A DNA stretch of 64,000 nt from Kaistella chaponensis. Its GTDB lineage: Bacteria; Bacteroidota; Bacteroidia; Flavobacteriales; Weeksellaceae. Location of the stretch: the NCBI RefSeq assembly GCF_900156725.1, contig NZ_FTOI01000001.1, positions 1 to 64,000 on the forward strand, in the 5' to 3' direction. Shown here one piece after another: positions 1 through 9,730 of the stretch (positions within the stretch are counted from its first letter, which is position 1; the number at the start of each line of letters is the position of its first letter). The notes under the pieces are model-generated. The model was not told where the DNA came from and searched no databases. It saw only the letters and a list, made by a program, of their open reading frames with translations. The position numbers and the translations under genes were made by a program.

Positions 1-166
1 AATAAAATAATCCATCTCATTTTTGCAGTACTCAAATCTGGAAAAAAATATGAAAATAATTACCAAAATAGTTTGGCGGTGTCATAGAAATCAAGTCGGG
101 GCGCAAGTTTCGTTCGCAATCAAAGGCCTTTATTTGAAAAGTGGTTCTTACTCCACAGAAATTAAT

Positions 167-174
167 TACATTTG
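167..174 (+). promoter_or_regulatory. -7 promoter box (TACATTTG)
   Basis: A perfect match to the Bacteroidota -7 consensus TAnnTTTG lies 27 bp before the ATG at 202. It overlaps the alternative TTG start at 172, so that TTG is more likely promoter than start codon. No clear -33 TTTG is seen at the usual distance. The preceding bases 1-166 hold no gene that I can support. Confidence 0.5.
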
Positions 175-201
175 AAACTTAAGTCAAACTCTCCTTTTAC
201 A

Positions 202-2565
202 ATGAAATTCAAAATCGCTACGCTTCTTTTTTGTTCTGCTTTTGCTTTTGGGCAAAACATTCAAAACAATCCTACAAGCAATCATGGTAACAAATTCGAA
301 CAACTCGGAACCATTTTGCCCACTGCGAATATTTACAGAACCGGTTCCGGTGCTCCCGGACAAGGATATTGGCAAAACCGCGCCGACTACGATATTACCG
401 CCTTTTTAGATGAAGACAAAAGAAGTTTGCGCGGGTCAGAAACCATTACGTACTACAATAATTCTCCAGATGATCTCGAATACATTTGGTTGCAATTAGA
501 TGAGAACGAACATTCATCTCTAAAAGATGCAGGTTACGATGATGGAACAAAATTACCAAAGATGATCACAACCGACCGGTTGAAAACAACAGAATTACCG
601 GTAAAAGATAATGGTTATGGCGTAAATTTAGAAAAAGTGAGAGACGATTCAGGAGTTCCACTGCAATTTGTAGTCAACAAAACCATGATGCGTATCGATC
701 TTCCGAAAGTATTAAAAAAAGGAGAAAAATTCACATTTAAAATCGATTGGAATTATAAATTTCCGAACCGAATGGTCATGGGTGGAAGAGGAGGTTATGA
801 AAATTTCCGCGAAGATGGCAACGATTTATATACCATCACCCAATGGTATCCAAGAATGTGTGTTTACAGCGATTTCAAAGGTTGGCAAACCAATCAGTTT
901 ACCGGAAGAGGAGAGTTTGCGCTGGTTTTTGGCAATTTCAAAGTTTCGATGAATGTTCCCGCCGATCATATTGTAGCCGGAACTGGGGTGGGTAAAAATT
1001 ACGAACAAGTACTAACTTCTGCCCAGCTTTCTCGCTGGAAACAAGCACAAAATTCAAATGAACCTGTCGAAATCGTAACTTTAGAAGAGGCAAAAAAAGC
1101 AGAGAAAAGCAAATCTAAAGATCGAAAAATCTGGAAATTTGAAGCCGAAAATGTTCGGGATTTTGCCTGGACTTCCTCCAGAAAATTTATTTGGGACGGG
1201 ATGAAAGTCACCATTCCAGAAAATAAAAATGAAGTGATGGCGATGAGTTTATATCCGAAAGAAGCCTATAATTTATATCGCAAGTTTTCTACAAGAGCAG
1301 TTGCTCACACCATTAAAACCTACTCAGAATTTACCATTCCTTATCCGTATCCAGTTGCGCAATCTATTGAAGCTGCAAACGGAATGGAATATCCCATGAT
1401 TTGTTTCAATTATGGCAGAACCGAAAAAGATGGAACCTATTCTGAAGGAATAAAAAATGGGATGATCGGCGTAATTGTTCATGAAGTTGGCCACAACTTT
1501 TTCCCCATGATCATTAATTCCGACGAAAGACAATGGTCTTGGATGGATGAAGGTTTGAATACTTTTGTGGAATATTTGACCGAAGAAAAATGGGATAATA
1601 AATTCCCTTCTCGCCGCGGTCCAGCTCACACCATTGTCGATTACATGAAGCTGCCGAAAGATCAGTTGGAACCCATCATGACGAATTCTGAAAACATCAT
1701 TCAATTTGGTCCGAACGCGTATTCAAAACCGGCAACAGGATTGAATATTTTGCGCGAAACCATTATGGGAAGAGAATTATTTGACAAGGCTTTTAAAACG
1801 TACGCAAAAAGATGGGCTTTTAAACATCCGGAACCGGCAGATTTTTTCCGAACCATGAATGATGCAAGTGCTGAAAACCTCGATTGGTTTTGGCGCGGTT
1901 GGTTTTACGGAATTGATCCTGTAGATATTTCTATCGACAAAGTAACGGTTGCGACGCCTGATTTAGATGCGGTTGTCAAAAATAAAGAGGTTATTTATAC
2001 GGTGGATAAACCCCAGCAAAATGAATTTACAGATATTTCTAAAATCAGAAATAAAGAAGATAAAAACATCGTATTTTACACGGATGTAGAAAAGGAAACC
2101 CAAGATTTCTATTGGAAATACAATCGCGGAATGGAAAAAGTAGATCAGGCGAAATCCTATACTTTAAAAAACGATAACTTAGAAAATATTGCCGCAAACG
2201 ACAAAGTTAATTTGCAAAACATGACCGCTTATCAAATCGATTTCACGAACAAAGGAGGTTTAGTAATGCCGATTATTTTAGAATTTACTTTTGAAGACGG
2301 TTCTAAACTTACTGATAAGTCATCTGCACAAATCTGGAGAAAAAATGAAAACAACGTTTCTAAAACGTATTATTTCGACAAGAAACTAAAATCTATTCAA
2401 CTTGATCCGATGCGAGAAACGGCAGATATCGATACTTCCAATAATTTCTGGGGCGAAATTCCGGCACCAACTTCAAAATTTGAAGTTTTCAAAATGAAAC
2501 AGGGCGGTTCTGCACGCGGAGCATCAACCGGAAAAGTAAATCCGATGCAAGCAGCTGGAAAGTAG
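202..2565 (+). CDS. Secreted M1-family zinc metallopeptidase
   Basis: Predicted exported aminopeptidase-like gluzincin of 787 residues. The zinc site HEVGH is at residues 427-431 with the third ligand Glu450 in WMDEGLNTF, the HExxH-x18-E spacing of M1 peptidases. The upstream substrate motif reads NGMEYP, resembling the family's GxMEN loop. I chose ATG 202 over TTG 172 because 202 begins a clean signal peptide (basic start, then LLFCSAFAFGQ) and 172 sits in the promoter box. The region after about residue 560 is a non-catalytic C-terminal part. It is monocistronic, ends with TAG, and probably acts in the periplasm or outside the cell on peptides for nutrition. The exact substrate is unknown. 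Confidence 0.87.
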   Translation: MKFKIATLLFCSAFAFGQNIQNNPTSNHGNKFEQLGTILPTANIYRTGSGAPGQGYWQNRADYDITAFLDEDKRSLRGSETITYYNNSPDDLEYIWLQLDENEHSSLKDAGYDDGTKLPKMITTDRLKTTELPVKDNGYGVNLEKVRDDSGVPLQFVVNKTMMRIDLPKVLKKGEKFTFKIDWNYKFPNRMVMGGRGGYENFREDGNDLYTITQWYPRMCVYSDFKGWQTNQFTGRGEFALVFGNFKVSMNVPADHIVAGTGVGKNYEQVLTSAQLSRWKQAQNSNEPVEIVTLEEAKKAEKSKSKDRKIWKFEAENVRDFAWTSSRKFIWDGMKVTIPENKNEVMAMSLYPKEAYNLYRKFSTRAVAHTIKTYSEFTIPYPYPVAQSIEAANGMEYPMICFNYGRTEKDGTYSEGIKNGMIGVIVHEVGHNFFPMIINSDERQWSWMDEGLNTFVEYLTEEKWDNKFPSRRGPAHTIVDYMKLPKDQLEPIMTNSENIIQFGPNAYSKPATGLNILRETIMGRELFDKAFKTYAKRWAFKHPEPADFFRTMNDASAENLDWFWRGWFYGIDPVDISIDKVTVATPDLDAVVKNKEVIYTVDKPQQNEFTDISKIRNKEDKNIVFYTDVEKETQDFYWKYNRGMEKVDQAKSYTLKNDNLENIAANDKVNLQNMTAYQIDFTNKGGLVMPIILEFTFEDGSKLTDKSSAQIWRKNENNVSKTYYFDKKLKSIQLDPMRETADIDTSNNFWGEIPAPTSKFEVFKMKQGGSARGASTGKVNPMQAAGK

Positions 2566-2610
2566 GATGCGATAAAATCTATTTATTTAACTTTACTAAA
2601 ATTTCAGAAG

Positions 2611-2841
2611 ATGGAAACCATAAAATTAAATATAGAAATTGAAAAGCAACATTTGCCATTGATTTTAAAATTTCTAGAAAACATAAAAGGCATTGTAAAT
2701 GTGGAGGAAGATGATACGCATTTAGAACATTTTTTAGAGATGGAGAATGATTTTCTTAGTGGAAAATTAGAAACTATTTCCGAAGAAGGTTTTAGAAAAA
2801 ATATCGAGGATAAGGTATGCGAGTTGTATTCTCAAAAATAG
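2611..2841 (+). CDS. Putative antitoxin of a ParE-type toxin-antitoxin pair
   Basis: Small acidic protein of 76 residues, not recognised by sequence alone. Its role is inferred from context: it overlaps by 25 bp the start of a ParE/RelE-like toxin on the same strand, the usual antitoxin-first order. The C-terminal half (FLSGKLETISEEGF...) resembles the toxin-wrapping tails of short antitoxins, with alternating charged and hydrophobic residues. There is no clear DNA-binding fold in the N-terminus. It could instead be an unrelated small orphan. Confidence is high that it is coding and moderate for the role. Confidence 0.6.
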   Translation: METIKLNIEIEKQHLPLILKFLENIKGIVNVEEDDTHLEHFLEMENDFLSGKLETISEEGFRKNIEDKVCELYSQK

Positions 2842-3118
2842 CAAATATTCATTTTAATGAGATTTTAAATGAACTTTCAGAAAAATGGACAGAGAAACAA
2901 ACTCGTGTATTTATTTCTGAATATGAAAAGGTGATTGAAAATGTGAAAATCAAATTGGTTACCTATCCCTATTATTCTAAAAAGCATCAAATACATTTTG
3001 CTTTGATTGGTAAAAAAAATGTAAAATGTACTTTAAAGTTTATCCAAAAGATAACATCATTTTGGTTTTTGATTTCTTTAAGGTCAAAAGAAATCCCGAA
3101 AAACTATATAAATTGTAA
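2817..3118 (+). pseudogene. ParE/RelE-like toxin, frameshifted at an A8 run
   Basis: The first 65 codons read as a ParE-type toxin (MRVVFSKIA..., ILNELSEKW, then a YPYYSKKHQIHF segment). The frame is then lost at the eight-adenine run 3012-3019. The original frame continues with unlike residues to a stop at 3134. The frame entered at 3020 continues as a typical ParE C-terminus (MYFKVYPKDNIILVFDFF, then RNPEKLYKL) and stops at 3116-3118. A single extra A (nine instead of eight) would join both halves into a toxin of about 100 residues, the usual family length. This could be a real inactivating deletion, a phase-variable tract or a homopolymer sequencing error. The toxin start overlaps the putative antitoxin. 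Confidence 0.75.
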
Positions 3119-3122
3119 AAAG

Positions 3123-3147
3123 CCATTCATTTGAATGGTTTTTTTTC
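3123..3147 (+). terminator. Rho-independent terminator after the toxin-antitoxin pair
   Basis: The inverted repeat CCATTCA/TGAATGG (3123-3129 and 3132-3138) is followed at once by eight T. It closes the toxin-antitoxin unit and separates it from groES. Confidence 0.7.
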
Positions 3148-3260
3148 TGCCAAAATTTCTCAATTTATATTCATGAATAATGACAGATTTTCAGATTACT
3201 TTCCGTGGCATCGTTTTAGTGAAGTTGAAACCATAACATAATAAATTAAACCAAAATAAT

Positions 3261-3539
3261 ATGTCAGTAAAATTCAGACCATTAGCAGATCGCGTTTTAA
3301 TTGAACCGATTCAAGCTGAAACAAAAACCGCTTCCGGAATTATAATTCCAGATACTGCAAAAGAAAAACCACAAGAAGGTACTGTGATCGCAGTAGGACC
3401 AGGAAAAGTAGATGAGCCAACTACCGTAAAAGCAGGAGACAAAGTTCTTTATGGAAAGTACGCAGGATCTGAATTAAAGTTAGATGGTAAAGATTATTTG
3501 ATCGTAAAAGAATCTGACCTTTTAGGAATTATTGGATAA
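3261..3539 (+). CDS. groES: Co-chaperonin GroES
   Basis: The 10 kDa lid of the GroEL folding chamber, cytoplasmic, 92 residues, normal length. It starts with the family pattern [12 protein letters not shown] and contains the mobile loop around [27 protein letters not shown], and the C-terminal [10 protein letters not shown]. It is followed on the same strand by groEL, but 482 bp away, because a four-helix-bundle gene lies between them; in most bacteria the two chaperonin genes are nearly contiguous. The 120 bp upstream show no CIRCE-type inverted repeat that I can identify, so heat regulation is not evident from sequence. Confidence 0.97.
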   Translation: MSVKFRPLADRVLIEPIQAETKTASGIIIPDTAKEKPQEGTVIAVGPGKVDEPTTVKAGDKVLYGKYAGSELKLDGKDYLIVKESDLLGIIG

Positions 3540-3540
3540 T

Positions 3541-3576
3541 TTTTAGCAGTTGGCTTTTAGCGATTGGCATTTAGCA
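3541..3576 (+). repeat. AGC-rich low-complexity repeat, left flank of the insert in groESL
   Basis: Short degenerate units built on TTAGC and TTGGC (TTTTAGCAGTTGGC, TTTTAGCGATTGGC, ATTTAGC) start directly after the groES stop. The right flank at 3974-4017 carries similar units in the opposite orientation (GCCAAAAGCCAAAAGC), so together they bracket the four-helix-bundle gene as imperfect inverted repeats. A related tract lies at 9665-9721. Confidence 0.55.
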
Positions 3577-3596
3577 AGTCTGTAAAATTCACGAAA

Positions 3597-5647
<2,051 letters not shown>

Positions 5648-5677
5648 CGGTCAGCGACCGACGCAATAATAATAAAT

Positions 5678-5714
5678 AATCCGTTCAGATATTTTTCTGA
5701 GCGGATTTTTTTTG
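5678..5714 (+). terminator. Rho-independent terminator of groESL
   Basis: An 11-bp stem (AATCCGTTCAG at 5678-5688 with CTGAGCGGATT at 5697-5707, one G-T pair), an 8-base loop, and a following T run. Confidence 0.85.
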
Positions 5715-5844
5715 GAATTAAGAAAATCGGTTCCTATTTTTTGAATTTATTTTATTATATTTAGTTGATGATCATTAAAAAGATATCTATAAGTGAGGTT
5801 CAAGTTGACCCCTCAATATTTTTTAATTAAACATAATAAAAATA

Positions 5845-8595
5845 ATGGCTTTAAGTTGGAACGAAATAAAAGACCGCGCATTAAAATTCTCCAAAGAATG
5901 GGCAGAAACTTCAAACGAAGACGCAGATGCAAAACCCTTTCTCGTTGAGTTTTTTAATGTTTTTGGCATCACACGAAAACGCGTTTCCACTTTCGAGCAT
6001 CGGGTGAAAAAATTAGATGACAAAGACGGTTACATTGACCTGCTTTGGAAAGGCACCATTTTAATAGAAATGAAAAGCCGCGGCAAAAACCTTGACAAAG
6101 CCTACCAACAAGCCATCGATTATACCCACGGACTGAAGGAACACGAACTCCCGAAATACATCTTGATTTGTGATTTTGAAAACTTCCGGCTCTACGATTT
6201 GGAAGAAAATAAAACCATAGCATTTAAACTCGATGATCTTGTAAATAATGTTCAGCATTTCGGTTATTTATTGGGGTACCAAAAGAAAGTTTACGAAGAA
6301 CAGGATCCTGCAAACATCAAAGCCGCTGATTTGATGGGCAAACTTCACGATCGGTTAGAGGAAATTGGCTACACCGGTCATTCCTTAGAAGTGTATTTGG
6401 TTCGCATTCTTTTTTTGCTTTTTGCAGAAGACACCACTATTTTCAATAAGCAGCAATTCCAGGAATATATTGAGCAACGCACCAATGTGGATGGGAGCGA
6501 TCTTGCTGCAAAACTGCACGAACTCTTTCAGGTGCTGAACACGCCGAAGGAAAACCGCTACAAAAACCAAGACGAGCAATTGGCAGATTTTCCATACGTC
6601 AACGGAAAACTGTTCTTAGAATCCCTACCTACAGCAAGTTTCGACAGCAAAATGAGACAGGCATTACTGAATTGCTGCTACATTGATTGGAGTAAAATTT
6701 CGCCCGCCATTTTTGGTTCCATGTTTCAAAGTGTGATGAACCCGAAGGAACGCAGAAACTTAGGCGCACATTATACTAGTGAAACCAATATCCTGAAACT
6801 CATCAAACCACTTTTCCTGGACGAACTTTGGAAAGAATTTGAAGGCATAAAAGACAACAAAAACAAACTCCCCGAATTTCATAAAAAACTAAGCACCCTG
6901 AAATTTCTGGATCCAGCGTGTGGTTGCGGAAATTTTTTGGTGATTACCTACCGGGAATTGCGTTTGCTGGAGTTAGCAATTTTGCGCGCAACCTACAAAG
7001 GCGGTCAACAAGTGATTGACGTGAGTAGTATTATTTGGCTGGATGTCGATATGATGAGCGGATTAGAATATGAAGAGTTCCCTGCACGAATTGCCGAAGT
7101 GGCAATGTGGCTCATTGACCACCAAATGAATATGTTGATCAGCCATGAGTTTGGACAATACTTTGCGCGTTTGCCCTTAAAAAAATCTGCGAAAATTGTT
7201 CATGGTGATGCTTTGGAATTCGATTGGGAAGAAGTAATTTCTAAGGATGAGCTTTCTTATATCATTGGAAATCCTCCTTTTATTGGTTCTAAAATCATGA
7301 AGCAAAATCAGCGCAACCAAATTGTAAAAGAATTTGACTATGCAGACGGAACTGGAGTTTTAGACTATGTAACAGGTTGGTATATTAAAGCCGCAAAATA
7401 TATTCAAAACACCAAAATTAAAGTTGCCTTTGTTTCTACAAATTCCATTGTTCAAGGGGAACAAACGAGTATTCTGTGGGGACAAATGCTTAATAAATAC
7501 AACATTAAAATTCACTTTGCGCACCGAACTTTTAAATGGAGTAATGAAGCCAAAGGAAATGCAGCGGTTTATTGCGTGATCGTTGGGTTCGCTAATTACG
7601 ACACATCAAACAAAAGTATTTTTGAATATGAAGATATCAAAAGTGAAGCCCACGAAATAAAAGCAAAAAATATCAATCCATATTTAGTTGATGCAAAAGA
7701 TATTTTTGTTGGTAAACGCAGAAAACCTATTTGCAATATTCCAGAAATATCATTTGGCAGTATGCCTAATGATGGCGGAAATTTTCTTTTCACAGACGTA
7801 GAAAAAAACGCATTTATTGAACAAGAACCGAAAGCGGAAAAGTTTTTCAGACCACTCATTTCAGCTCACGAATTTCTAAATGGTCATAAACGTTGGTGTT
7901 TATGGCTTAAAAGTGCAAATCCAACAGATTTAAAAGAAACAAAACTTGTAACTGAAAGAGTTGAAAATGTCAGAAAACTTAGGGAAAAAAGCACAAGACA
8001 AGCAACTCAAAAACTGGCAGCTTTCCCAACTTTGTTTGGAGAGGACAGACAACCAAAAAGTGATTACGTGCTAATACCACGTCATTCATCTGAGAATAGA
8101 AAATATATTCCTTTGGGCTTCTTTGTCGAGAATTCTATTGCAAGTGATAGTTGTCTATTTATTGAAGGTGCAAAGCTCTATCATTTTGGTGTTCTAATGT
8201 CAAGCATTCATATGGTTTGGGTTAAAAATATGTGCGGTCGTATAAAAAGTGATTACCGCTACTCAAATGAATTGGTTTATAACAACTATCCGTTCCCAGA
8301 AAATCCCAGCGATAAACAGATCAACTCCATAGAAACAGCCGCACAAAAAGTTTTGGACGCACGACTGCAATTTCCGAACAGTTCATTGGCGGTTCTTTAT
8401 GATCCTTTGACGATGCCGCCTGTTTTGGTAAAAGCCCACAATGACTTAGACAAAGCCGTGGACTTGGCTTACCGACCACAAGCTTTTACCAGCGAAGCCA
8501 ACAGGATGGTATTCCTATTTGAGCTCTATGAAAAATACACAGCAGACTTATTTACCAAAGAGAAACCAAAGAAAACGAAAAAATCTACCCCTTAA
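5845..8595 (+). CDS. Type IIL restriction-modification enzyme, MmeI-like, single chain
   Basis: A 916-residue fusion of nuclease, N6-adenine methyltransferase and target-recognition domains. The N-terminus carries a PD-(D/E)xK nuclease site (Asp65, then Glu75-Met-Lys77 in TILIEMKSRG). The methyltransferase has the SAM motif DPACGCGNF at 356-364 (normally DPACGSGNF) and the catalytic NPPF at 476-479, a gamma-class order. The segment HFAHRTFKWSNEAKGNAAVYCVIVGF and the C-terminal SDYRYSNELVYNNYPFP are typical of the MmeI/YeeA family and belong to the recognition region. In this family methylation occurs on one strand of an asymmetric site and cleavage about 20 bp away. It is a stand-alone gene with no separate S or R subunit, next to a minisatellite and a broken gene, which fits an accessory locus. 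The recognition sequence cannot be read from the protein by eye. Confidence 0.88.
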   Translation: MALSWNEIKDRALKFSKEWAETSNEDADAKPFLVEFFNVFGITRKRVSTFEHRVKKLDDKDGYIDLLWKGTILIEMKSRGKNLDKAYQQAIDYTHGLKEHELPKYILICDFENFRLYDLEENKTIAFKLDDLVNNVQHFGYLLGYQKKVYEEQDPANIKAADLMGKLHDRLEEIGYTGHSLEVYLVRILFLLFAEDTTIFNKQQFQEYIEQRTNVDGSDLAAKLHELFQVLNTPKENRYKNQDEQLADFPYVNGKLFLESLPTASFDSKMRQALLNCCYIDWSKISPAIFGSMFQSVMNPKERRNLGAHYTSETNILKLIKPLFLDELWKEFEGIKDNKNKLPEFHKKLSTLKFLDPACGCGNFLVITYRELRLLELAILRATYKGGQQVIDVSSIIWLDVDMMSGLEYEEFPARIAEVAMWLIDHQMNMLISHEFGQYFARLPLKKSAKIVHGDALEFDWEEVISKDELSYIIGNPPFIGSKIMKQNQRNQIVKEFDYADGTGVLDYVTGWYIKAAKYIQNTKIKVAFVSTNSIVQGEQTSILWGQMLNKYNIKIHFAHRTFKWSNEAKGNAAVYCVIVGFANYDTSNKSIFEYEDIKSEAHEIKAKNINPYLVDAKDIFVGKRRKPICNIPEISFGSMPNDGGNFLFTDVEKNAFIEQEPKAEKFFRPLISAHEFLNGHKRWCLWLKSANPTDLKETKLVTERVENVRKLREKSTRQATQKLAAFPTLFGEDRQPKSDYVLIPRHSSENRKYIPLGFFVENSIASDSCLFIEGAKLYHFGVLMSSIHMVWVKNMCGRIKSDYRYSNELVYNNYPFPENPSDKQINSIETAAQKVLDARLQFPNSSLAVLYDPLTMPPVLVKAHNDLDKAVDLAYRPQAFTSEANRMVFLFELYEKYTADLFTKEKPKKTKKSTP

Positions 8596-8671
8596 TACTG
8601 CCGAAAAGTCTTGGTAAGATCAGTTATTTGGGTATTCTATTGTTAATTTTAAGTAAAACGCCCACCATCGC

Positions 8672-8880
8672 GGTCCTGAACCCCAAATTCCCGGTTTCGA
8701 ACCCCCGTCATCCCGGTTCCGAACCCCGTCATCCCGGTTCCGAACCTCGTCGTCCCGGTTCCGAACCCCGTCGTCCCAGTTCTGAACCCCGTCGTCCCGG
8801 TTCCGAACCCCGTCGTCCCGGTTCTGAACCGCAAATTTTCGGTTCCGAACCCCGTCGGATAGGTTCCGAACCGAAACGAC
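8672..8880. repeat. Ten-unit 21-bp tandem repeat with self-complementary core
   Basis: Ten head-to-tail copies begin at 8672, 8693, 8715, 8736, 8757, 8778, 8799, 8820, 8841 and 8862. All are 21 bp except the second, which is 22. Each unit begins with GGTTCCGAACC or a close variant, a near-perfect palindrome GGTTC-C-GAACC, followed by CCGTCGTCCC. Variation is concentrated in the second half of units 1, 8, 9 and 10, and the central units are nearly identical, as expected for recent expansion. Because 21 is a multiple of three, both strands stay open (plus strand a PGSEPRR repeat, minus strand a GTTGFGT-like repeat), but neither looks like a protein. The GC content is much higher than the surroundings. 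The remaining bases from 8596 to 8931 show only the terminator described next. Confidence 0.9.
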
Positions 8881-8881
8881 A

Positions 8882-8909
8882 CAAAAAAATCCCTGCCCAA
8901 GGCAGAGAT
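8882..8909 (-). terminator. Rho-independent terminator on the minus strand
   Basis: Reading the minus strand, ATCTCTGCC and GGCAGGGAT pair over 9 bp around the loop TTG and are followed by seven T. It lies just beyond the 3' end of the broken hypothetical gene at 8932-9423 and also abuts the minisatellite. Confidence 0.75.
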
Positions 8910-8931
8910 TCGTAATGGTGAGCAGCCTTTT

Positions 8932-9423
8932 TTAGATACTGTCGCCACCTTCTACTGGTGGTGTGTTTTTTATACGTTTTCCAAAAAACTGTTTCAGCTC
9001 ATTCATCTTGGTTTGGAAACCCGCCGAGTTCGAACCTGCTTTGTAAGTGGTGAACGCGTAATCATTCAGTGCTGACTGGTAATTGTCGTAATCGTGTAGG
9101 ATCTTCGCATCTCTCATTTTTTCCTGCAATGCCTCCAATCTATTGAAGGCGCCCTCCAGGAAGAGTCTGCTGTTGTAGTCATTCTCAAATTCTACCCAGT
9201 CTTCATCTTGAACAGAAAGTTCTGGGCTGGTTCTGCGGTAATCCCAAACTTTGTTCACCAGAAGTTTGTTCTATTCGTTTACGCTTCCATAGGTTTTGCG
9301 TTCATTTGGCGTAAGCGTTGCGGTAAGTGGCGCAAGTGCAGCTTCTAAAGCAGCAAGTGCGGTGTTGATTGCGTCGATTTGTGCCGCAGTCAAGTGCGTG
9401 TTGTTGAGGTTGTTAATTGACAT
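8932..9423 (-). pseudogene. Hypothetical protein interrupted by an amber codon
   Basis: The frame starts with ATG at 9423 (MSINNLNNTHLTAAQIDAIN, then a helical ALAALEAALAPLTATLTPNE segment). It meets TAG at 9273-9271 as codon 51 and continues in the same frame (NKLLVNKVWDYRRTSPELSV...) to a stop at 8932. CAG at that position would give an uninterrupted protein of 163 residues. The part downstream of the amber has an internal ATG that could restart translation (MNKVWDYRR is not original: the only nearby start is a GTG). I do not recognise the family; it is Ala-rich at the N-terminus and charged and helical afterwards, with no signal peptide or membrane segment. It has its own downstream terminator. 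Confidence 0.65.
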
Positions 9424-9619
9424 AATTAAAAATTTTAATTGATTTGTAAGTCAAAATTAATAAGAAATAGTGAACCAAATAACCGTTAAAACTCACTTTT
9501 TTTAATTGAATTTAGAAAACAGATTGAAAATGTTTTTTAACCAATTATCCGACAAAAGGATTTTGTAAATAAATAGAAGGGAGCGCCTTCTCCGCAGTAA
9601 ATAAAGCAAATTTCCAGAC

Positions 9620-9653
9620 AAAAAAAATCTGCCACCAAATAAATGGGGGCAGA
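9620..9653 (-). terminator. Rho-independent terminator of the acpP-pyk operon
   Basis: On the minus strand TCTGCC and GGCAGA (plus-strand 9648-9653 and 9628-9633) form a stem around a 14-base loop, followed by a run of at least seven T. It lies 78 bp beyond the pyk stop codon, after the repeat tract 9665-9721. The bases 9424-9619 upstream hold no gene that I can see. Confidence 0.65.
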
Positions 9654-9664
9654 CTGTGTTTTTG

Positions 9665-9721
9665 CTGATGGCAAATGGCTTTTAGCTTCTAGCCTATTGC
9701 TTTTAGCCTATGGCTTTTGGA
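9665..9721. repeat. AGC/GGC-rich low-complexity repeat after pyk
   Basis: Degenerate units around GGCTTTTAGC (GATGGCAAATGGCTTTTAGC, CTATTGCTTTTAGCC, TATGGCTTTTGG) resemble the tracts flanking the four-helix-bundle gene at 3541 and 3974. No coding content. Confidence 0.5.
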
Positions 9722-9730
9722 CAATCGCTA

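Noticed and set aside
50-175. 41-codon frame before the M1 peptidase
   Set aside because: Short, overlaps the promoter box at 167 and has no family resemblance.
8672-8880. CRISPR array
   Set aside because: Units are contiguous without spacers, only 21 bp long, and no cas genes are in the window.
8628-8948. Open frames on both strands across the 21-bp repeat (PGSEPRR-type and GTTGFGT-type peptides)
   Set aside because: The frames are open only because the unit length is a multiple of three. They have no leader signals and purely repetitive composition.
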